A stretch of DNA of 64,000 nucleotides from Chitinivibrionales bacterium. Its GTDB lineage: Bacteria; Fibrobacterota; Chitinivibrionia; Chitinivibrionales; JANQEN01. The notes under the pieces were generated by a model, which worked only from the letters and a program-made list of their open reading frames with translations, was not told where the DNA came from and ran no database searches. Position 1 is the first letter of the stretch, and each line of letters starts with the position of its first letter. Positions 53,217 to 62,646 of this stretch are shown here, one piece after another. Location: contig JANQEN010000135.1 in assembly GCA_028278335.1 (NCBI GenBank), forward strand, positions 1-64,000, in the 5' to 3' direction. The translations under genes were made by a program, and so were the position numbers.

Positions 53217-56200
53217 CTATTTACTTACTACTACATCATCAATGTACACCCTCGTCTCTTCATTGGTATAGGTTTTTTCGCTGTTATAACCACCAATGGT
53301 AAGGGTATGGGTGCCTGGTTCTAAGAATCCACAGTTGATCTCAACATATTGCCAGAAGGTTTGATCTTCAGTTCCACCATTGTTGTTTCCACTAATGCGG
53401 GCAAGATAATCATTACCTTCAACACCATAGAGTACACCATCTACCGCAAGCAGGGCCTCACTATATTCATGGGTCTCATACTCGGAGCTAAGAACGAGGT
53501 TATACCGTAGTGCAACAGTTACCTCTGCAGTTTCATCAACCGTAAAGGTCGTTTGCCATCCTCCGGACATGTTTAAAATATCGTCAGGATTGACACCACC
53601 GATGTTAACCTTCAGACCACCACTGCCGGAAAAACCTTCGTTACTGGTATAGGTTCCCGATGCATAGGCTGGTTGGTTGGTACTACGGAATACGTCATCG
53701 TGGTATGAAAAGCTACCGGCATTACTATTGAAGTTTTCTTCCAAGAGGATTGGTGAGTTAGGGGTAACAGCCAAGGTCGCTGTTGCGGAAACAGCTGTTC
53801 CATAGCTGTTACTCACCTCTGCATAGATCAGTGCACCATCATCGCTTGCATCAACTGAGTTGAGTGTATAACAGGAGCTGGTTGCACCAGGAATCACTGC
53901 TCCATCTCTGTACCAGACATAACTTAAGGGTGTGGATCCTGATGCACTTACACAAAAGGTCACATTACTACCCTCGCTAACAATTTGGTCCTGAGGGTGA
54001 GTCGTAATTGCCGGAATTTCTCCAGTGGTCTCAGTAGAGAGAATCACATCATCAAAGAAGATTGTGGTACTCTCATTGGCAAGGGTCTTTCCATTGTTAA
54101 ATCCGCCAATTTGGAGCATGTGACTACCAGATGGTAAAGTACCTAAACTTTTAGTAAAGGTTTGCCAACCAGTTTCGTCATTGGGGCCGCCATTGTTATT
54201 ACCAACAAGACGATTAACATAGTCATTCGAGCCATTTCCCACAAGATTGCCATCCATGGCAACAAGCACTTCACTATATTCATAATCCTCATACTCACTA
54301 GATATAATCATATTGTAGCGAAGAGAAAGCGTTACTGTTTTTGGCGAAGAGAGAAAGAAATATTTCTGGAAACCGCCAGACATATTTACTATGTCATCAT
54401 CGTCAATTCCACCAATATTTACTTGTAGGCCACCACTACTATTAAAACCTTGGCTACTGGTATGTTCAGCGCGTACATAATTGGGTTGTGAAGTCCCTCT
54501 AAAAAGATCTTTAACTTCTGAAAAGCTCTCCGCATCAACATTAAAATCAGCATCAATGATATTGGTACTGACATCCTGAACAGTTATAGTTGCTAAAAAG
54601 CTGGTGACAGAACCATAGGCATTACTTACGACTACATAACAATGAGTTCCATTATCTGCAAGCGTGGCCGGATCCAATGCTGTATAGCATCTTCCATCTG
54701 CGCCGGATTGTAATTCACTGTTCTTGTACCACTGATAGGTAAAAGGGGTAGCGCCCGCAGCGGTGACACAGAGAGTAACTTCCTCACCAACATTTACCGT
54801 AACATTTTGAGGTTGAGAAACTATTGTTGGGGCTGTTCCCTCAGAGAGCGTTCGAAAGGAGTAGGCTTCCGATGGAGCTGACTCTCCAAGCTCACAGATG
54901 CTCTGCACCTGAAACTCATAGTCTGTATTGGGATTGAGCTCTTCTAACATAGTATAGTTTGCAGGACCATTGTCAATCCAATTGTCCCATGCCATTCCTG
55001 CTATTCGAATTCGATACAGGAAATTGCTTGCCTCCGTCACAGGATCCCAGTCTATGGTAACTGATGTCTCTGTAAGATCATTGGAAACTATGTTGCCGGT
55101 TGTAGGACAGGAAAATTCTGAGGTGTTAAAAATCAGTTCCTGAGAATTTTTGGATTCGCAATCATCACCACAACGCGCTTTAATAACAAATCTATATTCT
55201 GTACCGGGATATAAGGTATGAACTGGGGCCATGGTATTTTCTGTCTCTCCTACCATAGACCAATAGCTGCTATAGGTTTCTTGATATTTAATAATATAAG
55301 ACTCTGCTCCAGGAACCTCATCCCAATGGATATCAGCAGATTGAGATCCAATATTAGTGGCGTATAATCCTGTAGGTGCTTCACAGGGGTCAATACAGGG
55401 TCCTGTTTCTGAAAGTATAATATCAAGATCATCAATGCCAGCTTCTAAGAGTGTTGCGTCTCCTATGTCTCCGATTTCAATAAATATAGAAACATCCTGA
55501 CCAGCAAAAGAGGAGAGGTCAAACTCAACCCGTTTCCACTGGGCACCGCGCTCTGTGGAGCTAACACCATTCTCCTCAAAGATTACCTGATTACTGGTTC
55601 CGGAAACAGAGACGCGTAAATAGTCTTCTGGTCCAGCATTGGAAAAATGAGCAAGGTAGTAGGAGAATCCAAGAATGAGATCATTTGATACTGGGAGCGA
55701 AATTTGTGGTGACCGAATGGATGTTATACCACCATCAACATCGTGACTTCCCACACCGGAGCCTAAAAGAGGACCTGTTACCAGTGCATTGGTGCCACTG
55801 ACTGTTGTATTCAACTGATAAATAAATCCATTATGGGATGTCTCTTCTGGATTTGCTCTCTCCCACATACCCTTGGTTGCATTGTCTGTTCCACCTGGAT
55901 TAACTAGCCATCCTTTATCTGTTTCAAAGTCATCCTCAAAAACAATGTAGGTTGGTTCGTTGTATCGAGAATAGTAAGCAAATGCATCATTGTACGATTG
56001 TTTGTCACCATCTGAGGCAGTAAGCCTGAAGACATAATCTCCCTCAAAATTAAGAAAGGCTTTGGTAGAAAGGGCTGTTGGATCTTCAAAAATCACTTCT
56101 ACAGGGCCACTTAATTGAGACCATGAATAGGTAATTGGATTGCCCAATGGTAGACCATCATCCAAAACTGATCCAGAAAGGGTTATTGCTGTTTCTGGAA

Positions 56201-57767
56201 AACTTGCATCGTAATAATTGCCGGCAAATACCATGGGTGGATAATTTATATAACTATCACCTCGTTGTAAATTAAGGGTGTAAATCTTTTCCTGGTTGTG
56301 AAAATCTTGGGGGAGATTTGCAGCCACATACTCCTCTGAGCCACCCTGCACATCGATCAATTTAAAACTTTCAATGGTAACATCATGTCCAACACCCATA
56401 TCTTGAAGTCTGAGGTTCCAGCTCTCAACGTGGGAGTTATCGATCATATTTCTACAAATATAATCACTCAGATCAAAAATAAAGGTATAGGGACGAGCTG
56501 TTTCTGTACCATCAAATGAATAGGGGCCATTCTCCATAAAAATACGAGTGTTAAATTCATCCGTATTGTCAAGGCCGCTCACATCAATCCTCAATCCAAT
56601 CTCATTTCTAACAGCATGGTTGAGTGTAACTTCTGCAAGAAGGCGAGTTTCAATATCTTCTCTGGGGCGAATATACCAGGTAGATTGTACAATTGCCGGA
56701 GTACGAAACTCTGGGTTTGGTGCTCCTGGTATTAATGAACTTTGCTTTATTGCATCATAGGCAACCCAGGTAAATCCCTCATCTTTAAACGTTACTCCAT
56801 AGGAGTTAGCAATTCTAAAGGCTCCTAATTCATCGGGATCTAAAGTGCCATTTTGATTTATATCAACCCAAATGTCATCATTGTATCCAACCACATTCAT
56901 AGAGTGGGAACCTTGTGACCCATCTGAGTAGTAAACGGCCATTTTGCCTTCCTCAGTGTTATCATGTGTACTATTAGGATTATCCCCAATAGGCATATAG
57001 CGCCAGGAACTTCCATACCCCTGGATTATTAGTATCTCACCATTAACGAGAAGCTCTTTCATCTTTCTTCGAAATTCATTGGTGGTCTGCTCGCTGTAAT
57101 GAAGATAGGCAACTCTGTTCTCTACTCGGTAATCCAGGGCTTTTCTCCAAGCTGCTGGATTGTCACACCATTCACGAAAGCTAGTTTCTGGAGTTGCAAA
57201 AGTATCGTAGGGAAAATCTTCCAATGTGGCACATCCATATTTTTCAAGGATCCTATATGCATCGTGCCAAGAAGTGTATTGGTTTTCACCACCATTAATG
57301 AAGTTATAAATCCATTTAGGTGAGAACTTGATGTCATCACCACCACTTTTTTGGTCCCAGTCATACTTTTTAGCAAAGTAATAACTTAAATGATAATAGG
57401 CAATGGAAAACCCAACACAGGAAGCAAGCTCTCCCTGTGTTCTAATAGGAGGAAAATACTTCAGCTTACTATTATCTACCTTTACAGGAAGTGCCATTTC
57501 AGCAGTCAAAGTTGCTGACTCTATGAGCATGCCCCTCTTGCCTTGGCTCATGCGTTCATATCCGAGGTCGTTGAGTGTGACCTCGCCTACTGGTTTTCCA
57601 TACTGGCCAAAGAACTGCTGTAGTTCCTGTTCAGTCATGGGTTTTAGCCCGGTTGGCCGTGGGCTGTTTGATTGAGAGAAGGAATTTGATAATGCTGCGA
57701 GAGTAAAGAGTAGAGCAAATGCAGCAATAGCAAAGAGATCATTATACCCTTGTGCTACTCGTCTCAT
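53217..57767 (-). CDS. Large secreted papain-like (C1) cysteine protease with Ig, FN3 and jelly-roll modules
   Basis: The 1516-residue protein has a signal peptide (about 10-30). A papain-type domain (about 95-340) keeps the triad: Cys117 in QGELASCVGFS, His288 in GSHSMNVVGY, Asn321 in IANSYG; a DINQNGTLDPDE calcium-loop-like segment is inserted before Asn. Next come a PKD/REJ-like domain (about 505-595), a MAM-like jelly roll (about 600-770), two FN3 domains (about 780-960), and two copies of an Ig-like domain plus jelly-roll module of about 180 residues (about 965-1235 and 1240-1516; both with GGLxVNIGG, Y(N)LxxSSEYExxEYSE and GNNNGG). ATG at 57767 follows AAGGAG by 8 bases. It probably degrades external protein while binding polymer. 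Confidence 0.88.
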   Translation of the reverse strand: MRRVAQGYNDLFAIAAFALLFTLAALSNSFSQSNSPRPTGLKPMTEQELQQFFGQYGKPVGEVTLNDLGYERMSQGKRGMLIESATLTAEMALPVKVDNSKLKYFPPIRTQGELASCVGFSIAYYHLSYYFAKKYDWDQKSGGDDIKFSPKWIYNFINGGENQYTSWHDAYRILEKYGCATLEDFPYDTFATPETSFREWCDNPAAWRKALDYRVENRVAYLHYSEQTTNEFRRKMKELLVNGEILIIQGYGSSWRYMPIGDNPNSTHDNTEEGKMAVYYSDGSQGSHSMNVVGYNDDIWVDINQNGTLDPDELGAFRIANSYGVTFKDEGFTWVAYDAIKQSSLIPGAPNPEFRTPAIVQSTWYIRPREDIETRLLAEVTLNHAVRNEIGLRIDVSGLDNTDEFNTRIFMENGPYSFDGTETARPYTFIFDLSDYICRNMIDNSHVESWNLRLQDMGVGHDVTIESFKLIDVQGGSEEYVAANLPQDFHNQEKIYTLNLQRGDSYINYPPMVFAGNYYDASFPETAITLSGSVLDDGLPLGNPITYSWSQLSGPVEVIFEDPTALSTKAFLNFEGDYVFRLTASDGDKQSYNDAFAYYSRYNEPTYIVFEDDFETDKGWLVNPGGTDNATKGMWERANPEETSHNGFIYQLNTTVSGTNALVTGPLLGSGVGSHDVDGGITSIRSPQISLPVSNDLILGFSYYLAHFSNAGPEDYLRVSVSGTSNQVIFEENGVSSTERGAQWKRVEFDLSSFAGQDVSIFIEIGDIGDATLLEAGIDDLDIILSETGPCIDPCEAPTGLYATNIGSQSADIHWDEVPGAESYIIKYQETYSSYWSMVGETENTMAPVHTLYPGTEYRFVIKARCGDDCESKNSQELIFNTSEFSCPTTGNIVSNDLTETSVTIDWDPVTEASNFLYRIRIAGMAWDNWIDNGPANYTMLEELNPNTDYEFQVQSICELGESAPSEAYSFRTLSEGTAPTIVSQPQNVTVNVGEEVTLCVTAAGATPFTYQWYKNSELQSGADGRCYTALDPATLADNGTHCYVVVSNAYGSVTSFLATITVQDVSTNIIDADFNVDAESFSEVKDLFRGTSQPNYVRAEHTSSQGFNSSGGLQVNIGGIDDDDIVNMSGGFQKYFFLSSPKTVTLSLRYNMIISSEYEDYEYSEVLVAMDGNLVGNGSNDYVNRLVGNNNGGPNDETGWQTFTKSLGTLPSGSHMLQIGGFNNGKTLANESTTIFFDDVILSTETTGEIPAITTHPQDQIVSEGSNVTFCVSASGSTPLSYVWYRDGAVIPGATSSCYTLNSVDASDDGALIYAEVSNSYGTAVSATATLAVTPNSPILLEENFNSNAGSFSYHDDVFRSTNQPAYASGTYTSNEGFSGSGGLKVNIGGVNPDDILNMSGGWQTTFTVDETAEVTVALRYNLVLSSEYETHEYSEALLAVDGVLYGVEGNDYLARISGNNNGGTEDQTFWQYVEINCGFLEPGTHTLTIGGYNSEKTYTNEETRVYIDDVVVSK

Positions 57768-58139
57768 AAGGAAAACTCCTTTAGTTAAAGTGATAAAAAA
57801 ATAGGACAAATAAGGTATACCTAAAATGATCGCTCAAATTAGATATAACACCGCTCCAGCTACCAAACTGGATCAGTTTTTTTAACTGCTTACACCTTTT
57901 TCACAACGTTTTTTGAGGACTACTTTTACAAGTATTCCCCCCCATGCTACACAAAAATATACACTGGGCCTGTTAAAAAAACTTTAGGAAACAGTTAATA
58001 ATATTGAGGATATTGATATGTTTTTATATGAATCTGGACATGGGAGTGTTCGATAACAGTTTATCTCATTTATTATGTAAAAGTAGAGCAATCCCGCCAT
58101 TGCATATTTTAATGAATATTTTCTTTATAGGTGGGTTAG
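57768..58139. other. Upstream region of the protease gene
   Basis: These 372 bases contain a 22-base remnant of the inverted-repeat element (57819-57840) and AT-rich sequence; no gene or clear promoter is visible. A run of seven C with flanking T stands at about 57935-57942. Confidence 0.5.
57819..57840. repeat. Solo remnant of the TIR element
   Basis: ACCTAAAATGATCGCTCAAATT joins the left terminus (ACCTAAAATGA) and the right terminus (ATCGCTCAA-TTTAGGT type) of the 16017-16180 element with no interior, as expected for an excision footprint or deletion derivative. Confidence 0.4.
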
Positions 58140-58838
58140 TTACACTACTTTCAACTTCGTTTTTAATGTTCCCTCTCTTAGAATACTGCCAAACTTTGTC
58201 CTTATTTCAACAGTATAGGTTCCCCTTTGCAATTCTTTAGGAACGGTAAAGACCAGTACTTTAGCTCTAATTAGAGCAAATTTAATTACAGGGGTACTTT
58301 TTTTATCAGAGGATTTGAAAAAAACACCTTGATCAGGATCCTGATCATCAAAAATAAGGCGATAACCAAGAATTTTAGCCAGACCACCAGGAGTAATAAG
58401 GGTGTCCTGGGTTTCGGTGTTACAATCTATAAAATTGTCCATTGCCGGTCGAGGTTTTGGAAGCCGGATTTTTTTACAGCTCACACCCAGCTTTGAGAAT
58501 TTTCTAAGTCGATTACCCAGAGAGACTGACACAGAGAGAGCGTGTCTTTTTTCATCATAGATGTCATCAGATGCGGAAAACACTCCCTTAATTACCGGTA
58601 TGAAATTAGCAAAGGGCAGGTTGATAGAATTACCCAGGGCTAGATGTTGCTCAATAGCATCAGAGAGAAGCGTCATAACCGCTTTTAAGTCGGTTTTTGT
58701 CAGCGTTGTTCCCCTTTGGGCCAATTCATCTATAAGCACTTCCTCAGTTACGGTTTGGTAGGATTTTACCTTGGCTGTATAGGTGTTGGCCTTTGCAGTA
58801 TTAAGATTGTTCTCATATAAAGCATACTGTATTGACAT
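58140..58838 (-). CDS. HU-like DNA-binding domain protein with DUF4469/Ig-like C-terminus
   Basis: The 232-residue protein has an N-terminal HU/IHF-type domain of the kind found with DUF4469 (SIQYALYENNL ... ELAQRGTTLTKTDLKAVMTLL ... VNPGKRLR-like SLGNRLRKFSK), and a C-terminal Ig-like fold with LTPGG-like ITPGGLAKILGYRLIFDDQDPDQGVFF and a final GTYTVEIRTKFG. This family is widespread in Bacteroidetes-type and related bacteria, and its role is not settled; it may be nucleoid-associated. ATG at 58838 lies 5 bases after AAGGAG. It is alone upstream of the large protease gene on the same strand, 372 bases away. Confidence 0.85.
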   Translation of the reverse strand: MSIQYALYENNLNTAKANTYTAKVKSYQTVTEEVLIDELAQRGTTLTKTDLKAVMTLLSDAIEQHLALGNSINLPFANFIPVIKGVFSASDDIYDEKRHALSVSVSLGNRLRKFSKLGVSCKKIRLPKPRPAMDNFIDCNTETQDTLITPGGLAKILGYRLIFDDQDPDQGVFFKSSDKKSTPVIKFALIRAKVLVFTVPKELQRGTYTVEIRTKFGSILREGTLKTKLKVV

Positions 58839-59033
58839 AATCACTCCTTGTAGGTCTAAAGAGTATGGTAATGGTGTCCTTGTCTAGGTTAGAATGTTGT
58901 GAAAAAATGTAAGTTATATTGTAAAAAATCTCACTTAAATTCAAAAAAATATCAGTTATATATATTACAATTTAACGTTAGATTTATTTAAACGTAAGTG
59001 ACATTTTTTATAATTTAAGTTAAATATTTAGAG

Positions 59034-59070
59034 AACGTTCCCATCCTCGTGAGGATATCGTGGGAACGGT
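59034..59070. other. Two-tier hairpin upstream of the small genes
   Basis: GTTCCCA (59037-59043) pairs with TGGGAAC (59061-59067), with an inner TCCT/AGGA hairpin around CGTG; outward pairing continues with one mismatch. No T-run follows. It lies 10 bases before the small open frame at 59080. Confidence 0.55.
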
Positions 59071-59079
59071 CATTAGGCA

Positions 59080-59232
59080 ATGAAGATTGATAACATTGAA
59101 CAATATCGTTCACATGGTGATAATGTCATAGCCTATATTAAAGATCTGGTTAATCTTCACAATAAATCATGGTTGATAGGAAATATGAACTATTTATCGC
59201 AAACTGCCTTCAATGGCCTTTTAAACGAATAG
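59080..59232 (+). CDS. Small open frame, 50 residues
   Basis: An ATG frame of 50 codons begins MKIDNIEQYRSHGDNVIAYI and ends AFNGLLNE. Its stop is one base before the ATG of the next gene, which suggests a coupled pair. A weak AGG lies 3 bases before the ATG. I do not recognise it; it may be a short gene or the surviving 3-prime end of a larger one. Confidence 0.4.
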   Translation: MKIDNIEQYRSHGDNVIAYIKDLVNLHNKSWLIGNMNYLSQTAFNGLLNE

Positions 59233-59233
59233 T

Positions 59234-59623
59234 ATGGTATTAAATAGTGAATTGAAAATATTCTTGGGATTCATAATCGTAATTGTTTGTTTATCCTTAT
59301 TTTTTCTATTTATATATAATTATATAGCTCCTCGAATAGCACGTCTCTTTGAAAAATTTACAGACTCTTATAAATATTGCATTAAGTTTATTTATTCTGA
59401 TAATAAAATTAAAGGATATTTAGGTGAAATACGTCATGTGAACTCTTTATCTGTTCCAAATTATGGTCGGGTAGCGAAATATAAGTTTGAACTAAAAGGT
59501 GTTATTAATTACGCTGTATTGAACCTTACTTTGAGATGGAGCAATGCAGGAATTTGGGAGATATACTCTGCAAATCTTGAAATAGATAGAAAAACCATCA
59601 ATATACTTGAAGATGTTAATTAA
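59234..59623 (+). CDS. Small membrane-anchored protein (possible Coa1-like)
   Basis: The 129-residue protein has one N-terminal membrane helix (about 8-30) and a small extracytoplasmic alpha/beta domain: GYLGEIRHVNSLSV ... KYKFELKGVINYAVLNLTLRW ... GIWEIYSANLEI. The pattern is reminiscent of the Coa1 (cytochrome c oxidase assembly) fold, but the resemblance is weak and I would keep it as hypothetical. It is coupled to the 50-residue frame upstream. Base composition is more AT-rich than its neighbours, which fits recent acquisition. Confidence 0.6.
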   Translation: MVLNSELKIFLGFIIVIVCLSLFFLFIYNYIAPRIARLFEKFTDSYKYCIKFIYSDNKIKGYLGEIRHVNSLSVPNYGRVAKYKFELKGVINYAVLNLTLRWSNAGIWEIYSANLEIDRKTINILEDVN

Positions 59624-59673
59624 TCAGGCATTATAGATGTTCATAATAAAAATTTGCTTATTCGACATTTCCA

Positions 59674-61905
59674 CTAGGGCCCCTTACCCTTTTCCTTTCT
59701 TATAATATCTGCAGCTTCAACGTATTTTGGTATGATGGAAAGACTGACATAGGGAGTGGCATAGGCAATTGCCCGGACCAACTCCTTGGTTCTTTTTGTG
59801 TCATCGGAGAGGTTAAAGAAGTGATTGGTTAAAAAAGCGGTGTTTTTAGGTCCCTTTTTCCATTTGGATTTTCCCGATCCCTTTATTTTCTTTAAGGTAA
59901 TTGGGCTTCCATGCATGACTGCCCGCATTTTGTAGTACCGGTCCTGTAGAGCTGCAACATTATGTTGGTCGGTTGTATTTACCGCATTATACGCTGCTCC
60001 TGGAGCACCGGGGTTAGTTAAGGTGAAATGGGAGGATATTTTGTTCATTATTCGTCGAGAGGCATTGGAACCTTGCCATGTTCCCGCTGTATTTGAATCG
60101 ACAATGGCTGAATATAAAAACTGCATTGATTGATAGCAGGCAATGAGCCAGGACTCCAAATAGGCCAAGGCACGCCGGGCTTTTCCCTTATTGGTAGCAT
60201 TACCCATCCATTTCTGTTTGTCTCCAGCCACACCGACAGTGGGAGATTGACTATTTAAAAATTGGATGAGTAGGACTAAACTGTCTGAATTGTCAATTGC
60301 CTTTGCATAGGGGAGCACTTCAATTAACCGCTGATGAGCATAGGAGTAATCTTCAGTATCGATTCCTCCAGTTAACCCGTGGAGTCCTTCATGAATAATA
60401 TCTGCTGCTCGGTCAGTTAAGCCACCAGAAATAAAAGAGGGGCAAAGGAGCATTCTGGGACTGGTACCTAATGCTGAGCCAGCAGGGCGATGGCCTGTAC
60501 CTTTATTGACGGCACTTGAATTGCCACAATCAGCATCACAACTTAACCCACACTCAACCTGAGGTCGTACACCAGCTAAATGGGTTGTTAGCGCATTGAG
60601 GCGGGTTGTTATATCTGCCTTGGCTGTGGCTGGAGGCGGGTTACCTTGGTTTAAAAATCGGGAAACCAATGCCTGTGTTGCTGCATTGTAGGTGCTTACT
60701 TTGGTTTTGGCTGCAGCAAGCCAAACATTGGCTTCAACCAATCCAGTGTCAAAGGGAGTCATGGAGGCACATGCAAAGGGGCTCACGCAGGATGCGGGCG
60801 TATTAGACGGTGCTGCTGCCATACCCACCGGTGTAGCTAACACTTCAACTTTACGATAATCTCGATAATCATACACCCCGGCACTGGCACTGGCCATATC
60901 CACCGTAGCCAATGTTCCTGTATGGGGAGGATGACGATCAGCCGCGAATTTGGCCTTTGATCGGTTTCTTTTCAACTCCTTTTTAACAGCGTCAATCCTA
61001 TCTGCGGATAAGGTTGCCGGTGTCTCCTCTTCGCTTTTGAACCCATTTAAGGTAAGGTTTGCTGTAGCACCATGGGTCCTTACAATATCAGCGATCTGTC
61101 TTCGTCCCTTCCATCCAAGACTCTTTGAATTACGCTTGAAAAAAATAGTTTCAAAATCATGAGCCTTTTGTCCTAAAACCTGGTAGTCTGTAGCCTTTTT
61201 TTGGATACGCTTCTTTTGGGTAGTGCTCTGATTTGATTTATCCTGTTGGACCACATGAGTTAATTCGTGGGCTAATAGATGTTTTCCAGAGCTTGACTGT
61301 GGAGCATATTTCCCAGAGTTAAAATAGATATTACTTCCATGTGTAAAGGCTTGGGCCTGAAGCTTTCTGTTTAGGTGAATGGCATTTTGATCCGAGTGTA
61401 CCCGCACATCCTTAAAATCAGTATTAAAATAGCTCTGCATGGAGTTACGAACATCATCGGAAAGAGGTTGGCCTGCAGAGGTTCCAGTATGTAACCCCTG
61501 CTCAATAGTGTTGGTATTGCTTAGAGGTGTATCTTTGGCTGATGATTGGTTGCGCTGCATTAGTGGTTTGCCTCTCACCGTATCCTCTTCTTCACAGGTA
61601 AGGCAGCGTCGTTGAATTGAATCAGTTTCAGGCATCTTCATTACGTGATCTGCAACACTGTCTGCCTCTTCCTCGTATCTATCCCCAGGTTTACCAATGG
61701 TTAACTTGAATTGTATTCCAGAGTTCTGGAAACTATTACTCGTTAAAAATTCACCATTGTCGTTAATGTATGTTTCACTACCATGATCACAGAAGTGTTC
61801 GGTACCTTTGTACTCCGTACTATCTTTTACAGCCGGTGAAGGTTCTCTTTGTGCTACAGGAGTCTTAGGAGATCTTTGAGTGTTGTGTGAATGTTGGGTC
61901 TGCAT
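59674..61905 (-). CDS. DUF4157 (eCIS core) protein with a second aspzincin-like protease domain
   Basis: About 743 residues. The N-terminal part has the DUF4157/eCIS-core layout: KPGDRYEEEADSVADHVM, QRRCLTCEEE, SDDVRNSMQSYFNTDFKDVRVH and the zincin motif HELTH (His215-His219 counted from the longer start). An OmpA-like segment follows (about 240-325), then a C-terminal protease domain with MLLCPSFISGG, a second H-E-x-x-H (HEGLH, about 507-511) and D521 in GGIDTEDYSYAH, the arrangement of M35-type aspzincins. DUF4157 proteins are frequent cargo or associates of extracellular contractile injection systems; no eCIS structural gene is visible here. The start at ATG 61905 is preferred over TTG 61911. 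Confidence 0.85.
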   Translation of the reverse strand: MQTQHSHNTQRSPKTPVAQREPSPAVKDSTEYKGTEHFCDHGSETYINDNGEFLTSNSFQNSGIQFKLTIGKPGDRYEEEADSVADHVMKMPETDSIQRRCLTCEEEDTVRGKPLMQRNQSSAKDTPLSNTNTIEQGLHTGTSAGQPLSDDVRNSMQSYFNTDFKDVRVHSDQNAIHLNRKLQAQAFTHGSNIYFNSGKYAPQSSSGKHLLAHELTHVVQQDKSNQSTTQKKRIQKKATDYQVLGQKAHDFETIFFKRNSKSLGWKGRRQIADIVRTHGATANLTLNGFKSEEETPATLSADRIDAVKKELKRNRSKAKFAADRHPPHTGTLATVDMASASAGVYDYRDYRKVEVLATPVGMAAAPSNTPASCVSPFACASMTPFDTGLVEANVWLAAAKTKVSTYNAATQALVSRFLNQGNPPPATAKADITTRLNALTTHLAGVRPQVECGLSCDADCGNSSAVNKGTGHRPAGSALGTSPRMLLCPSFISGGLTDRAADIIHEGLHGLTGGIDTEDYSYAHQRLIEVLPYAKAIDNSDSLVLLIQFLNSQSPTVGVAGDKQKWMGNATNKGKARRALAYLESWLIACYQSMQFLYSAIVDSNTAGTWQGSNASRRIMNKISSHFTLTNPGAPGAAYNAVNTTDQHNVAALQDRYYKMRAVMHGSPITLKKIKGSGKSKWKKGPKNTAFLTNHFFNLSDDTKRTKELVRAIAYATPYVSLSIIPKYVEAADIIRKEKGKGP

Positions 61906-62065
61906 AAACAATCCGGGAATCCTACAATAGAGCCGGTGAAGTTTTTACATTGTGTAAATAATATAAAATGCGATGATTCAGTATGACATAGAAAAATTGT
62001 CTAATTAAAAAACAAAGTATTTGGACTTGGTGTGTGTATTCTTCATCAAGCTCTACCTTAATCAA

Positions 62066-62617
62066 TCATTCTCCATTTGAGTATCCTGGACTGGGTACTC
62101 TTTGCATAACCCAAAAAGTACTCCCATCAGTAATTCTACCAAGGGATGTGCCCTTTTTCTTTGCCTCATCATACTGAAGATAGGAGATACTATCAATGAT
62201 ACTACCCTCTTTGTCAAATAGTACTATTTTTTCACCTTTGTCATTGCTTGTAGAAAAACCAAATCCCAGATGATTTATCGGTGACCTGTTTGATTGACCT
62301 CCCCATAAAAGAACGTGAGCTGCTGGTGCCAAATAAATATCTGGTAAGGCCCCCTTCATGGGTTCATCTAATCTATCAGAAATAAAAAAGTCACCAAGGA
62401 AAATGGAGTCATCACTCATGTTATACATTTCAATCCAATCCAAGGCTCGACCCTCTTCATCCACAATTCCTGTGGTTACACAATTTCTAACCATACATTC
62501 GTTTATGATCAGTGAAACTTCTAAGCTTGAAGAGATTATATTGGTACAGGAAAATTGAGTGGTGTAGATTATAATAAGGACAAAACTAGAGCCCCATGAG
62601 CGAATAATCTTTTTCAT
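62066..62617 (-). CDS. Lamin-tail-domain protein
   Basis: The 183-residue protein has a signal or lipoprotein peptide (MKKIIRSWGSSFVLIII...QFSC) and a lamin-tail (LTD) domain: IINECM, DWIEMYNMSDDSIFLGDFFISD, LPDIYLAPAAHVLLW, KIVLFDKEGSIIDSI and the closing SLGRITDGS ... RVPSPGYSN. Bacterial LTD domains are extracellular and often accompany CotH proteins, here two genes upstream. A longer in-frame start at 62647 overlaps the porin stop (TAATG), which would make it coupled, but the signal peptide favours 62617. Confidence 0.85.
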   Translation of the reverse strand: MKKIIRSWGSSFVLIIIYTTQFSCTNIISSSLEVSLIINECMVRNCVTTGIVDEEGRALDWIEMYNMSDDSIFLGDFFISDRLDEPMKGALPDIYLAPAAHVLLWGGQSNRSPINHLGFGFSTSNDKGEKIVLFDKEGSIIDSISYLQYDEAKKKGTSLGRITDGSTFWVMQRVPSPGYSNGE

Positions 62618-62646
62618 ATGTAAATACGGTCCCCTATGAAGTGCCA

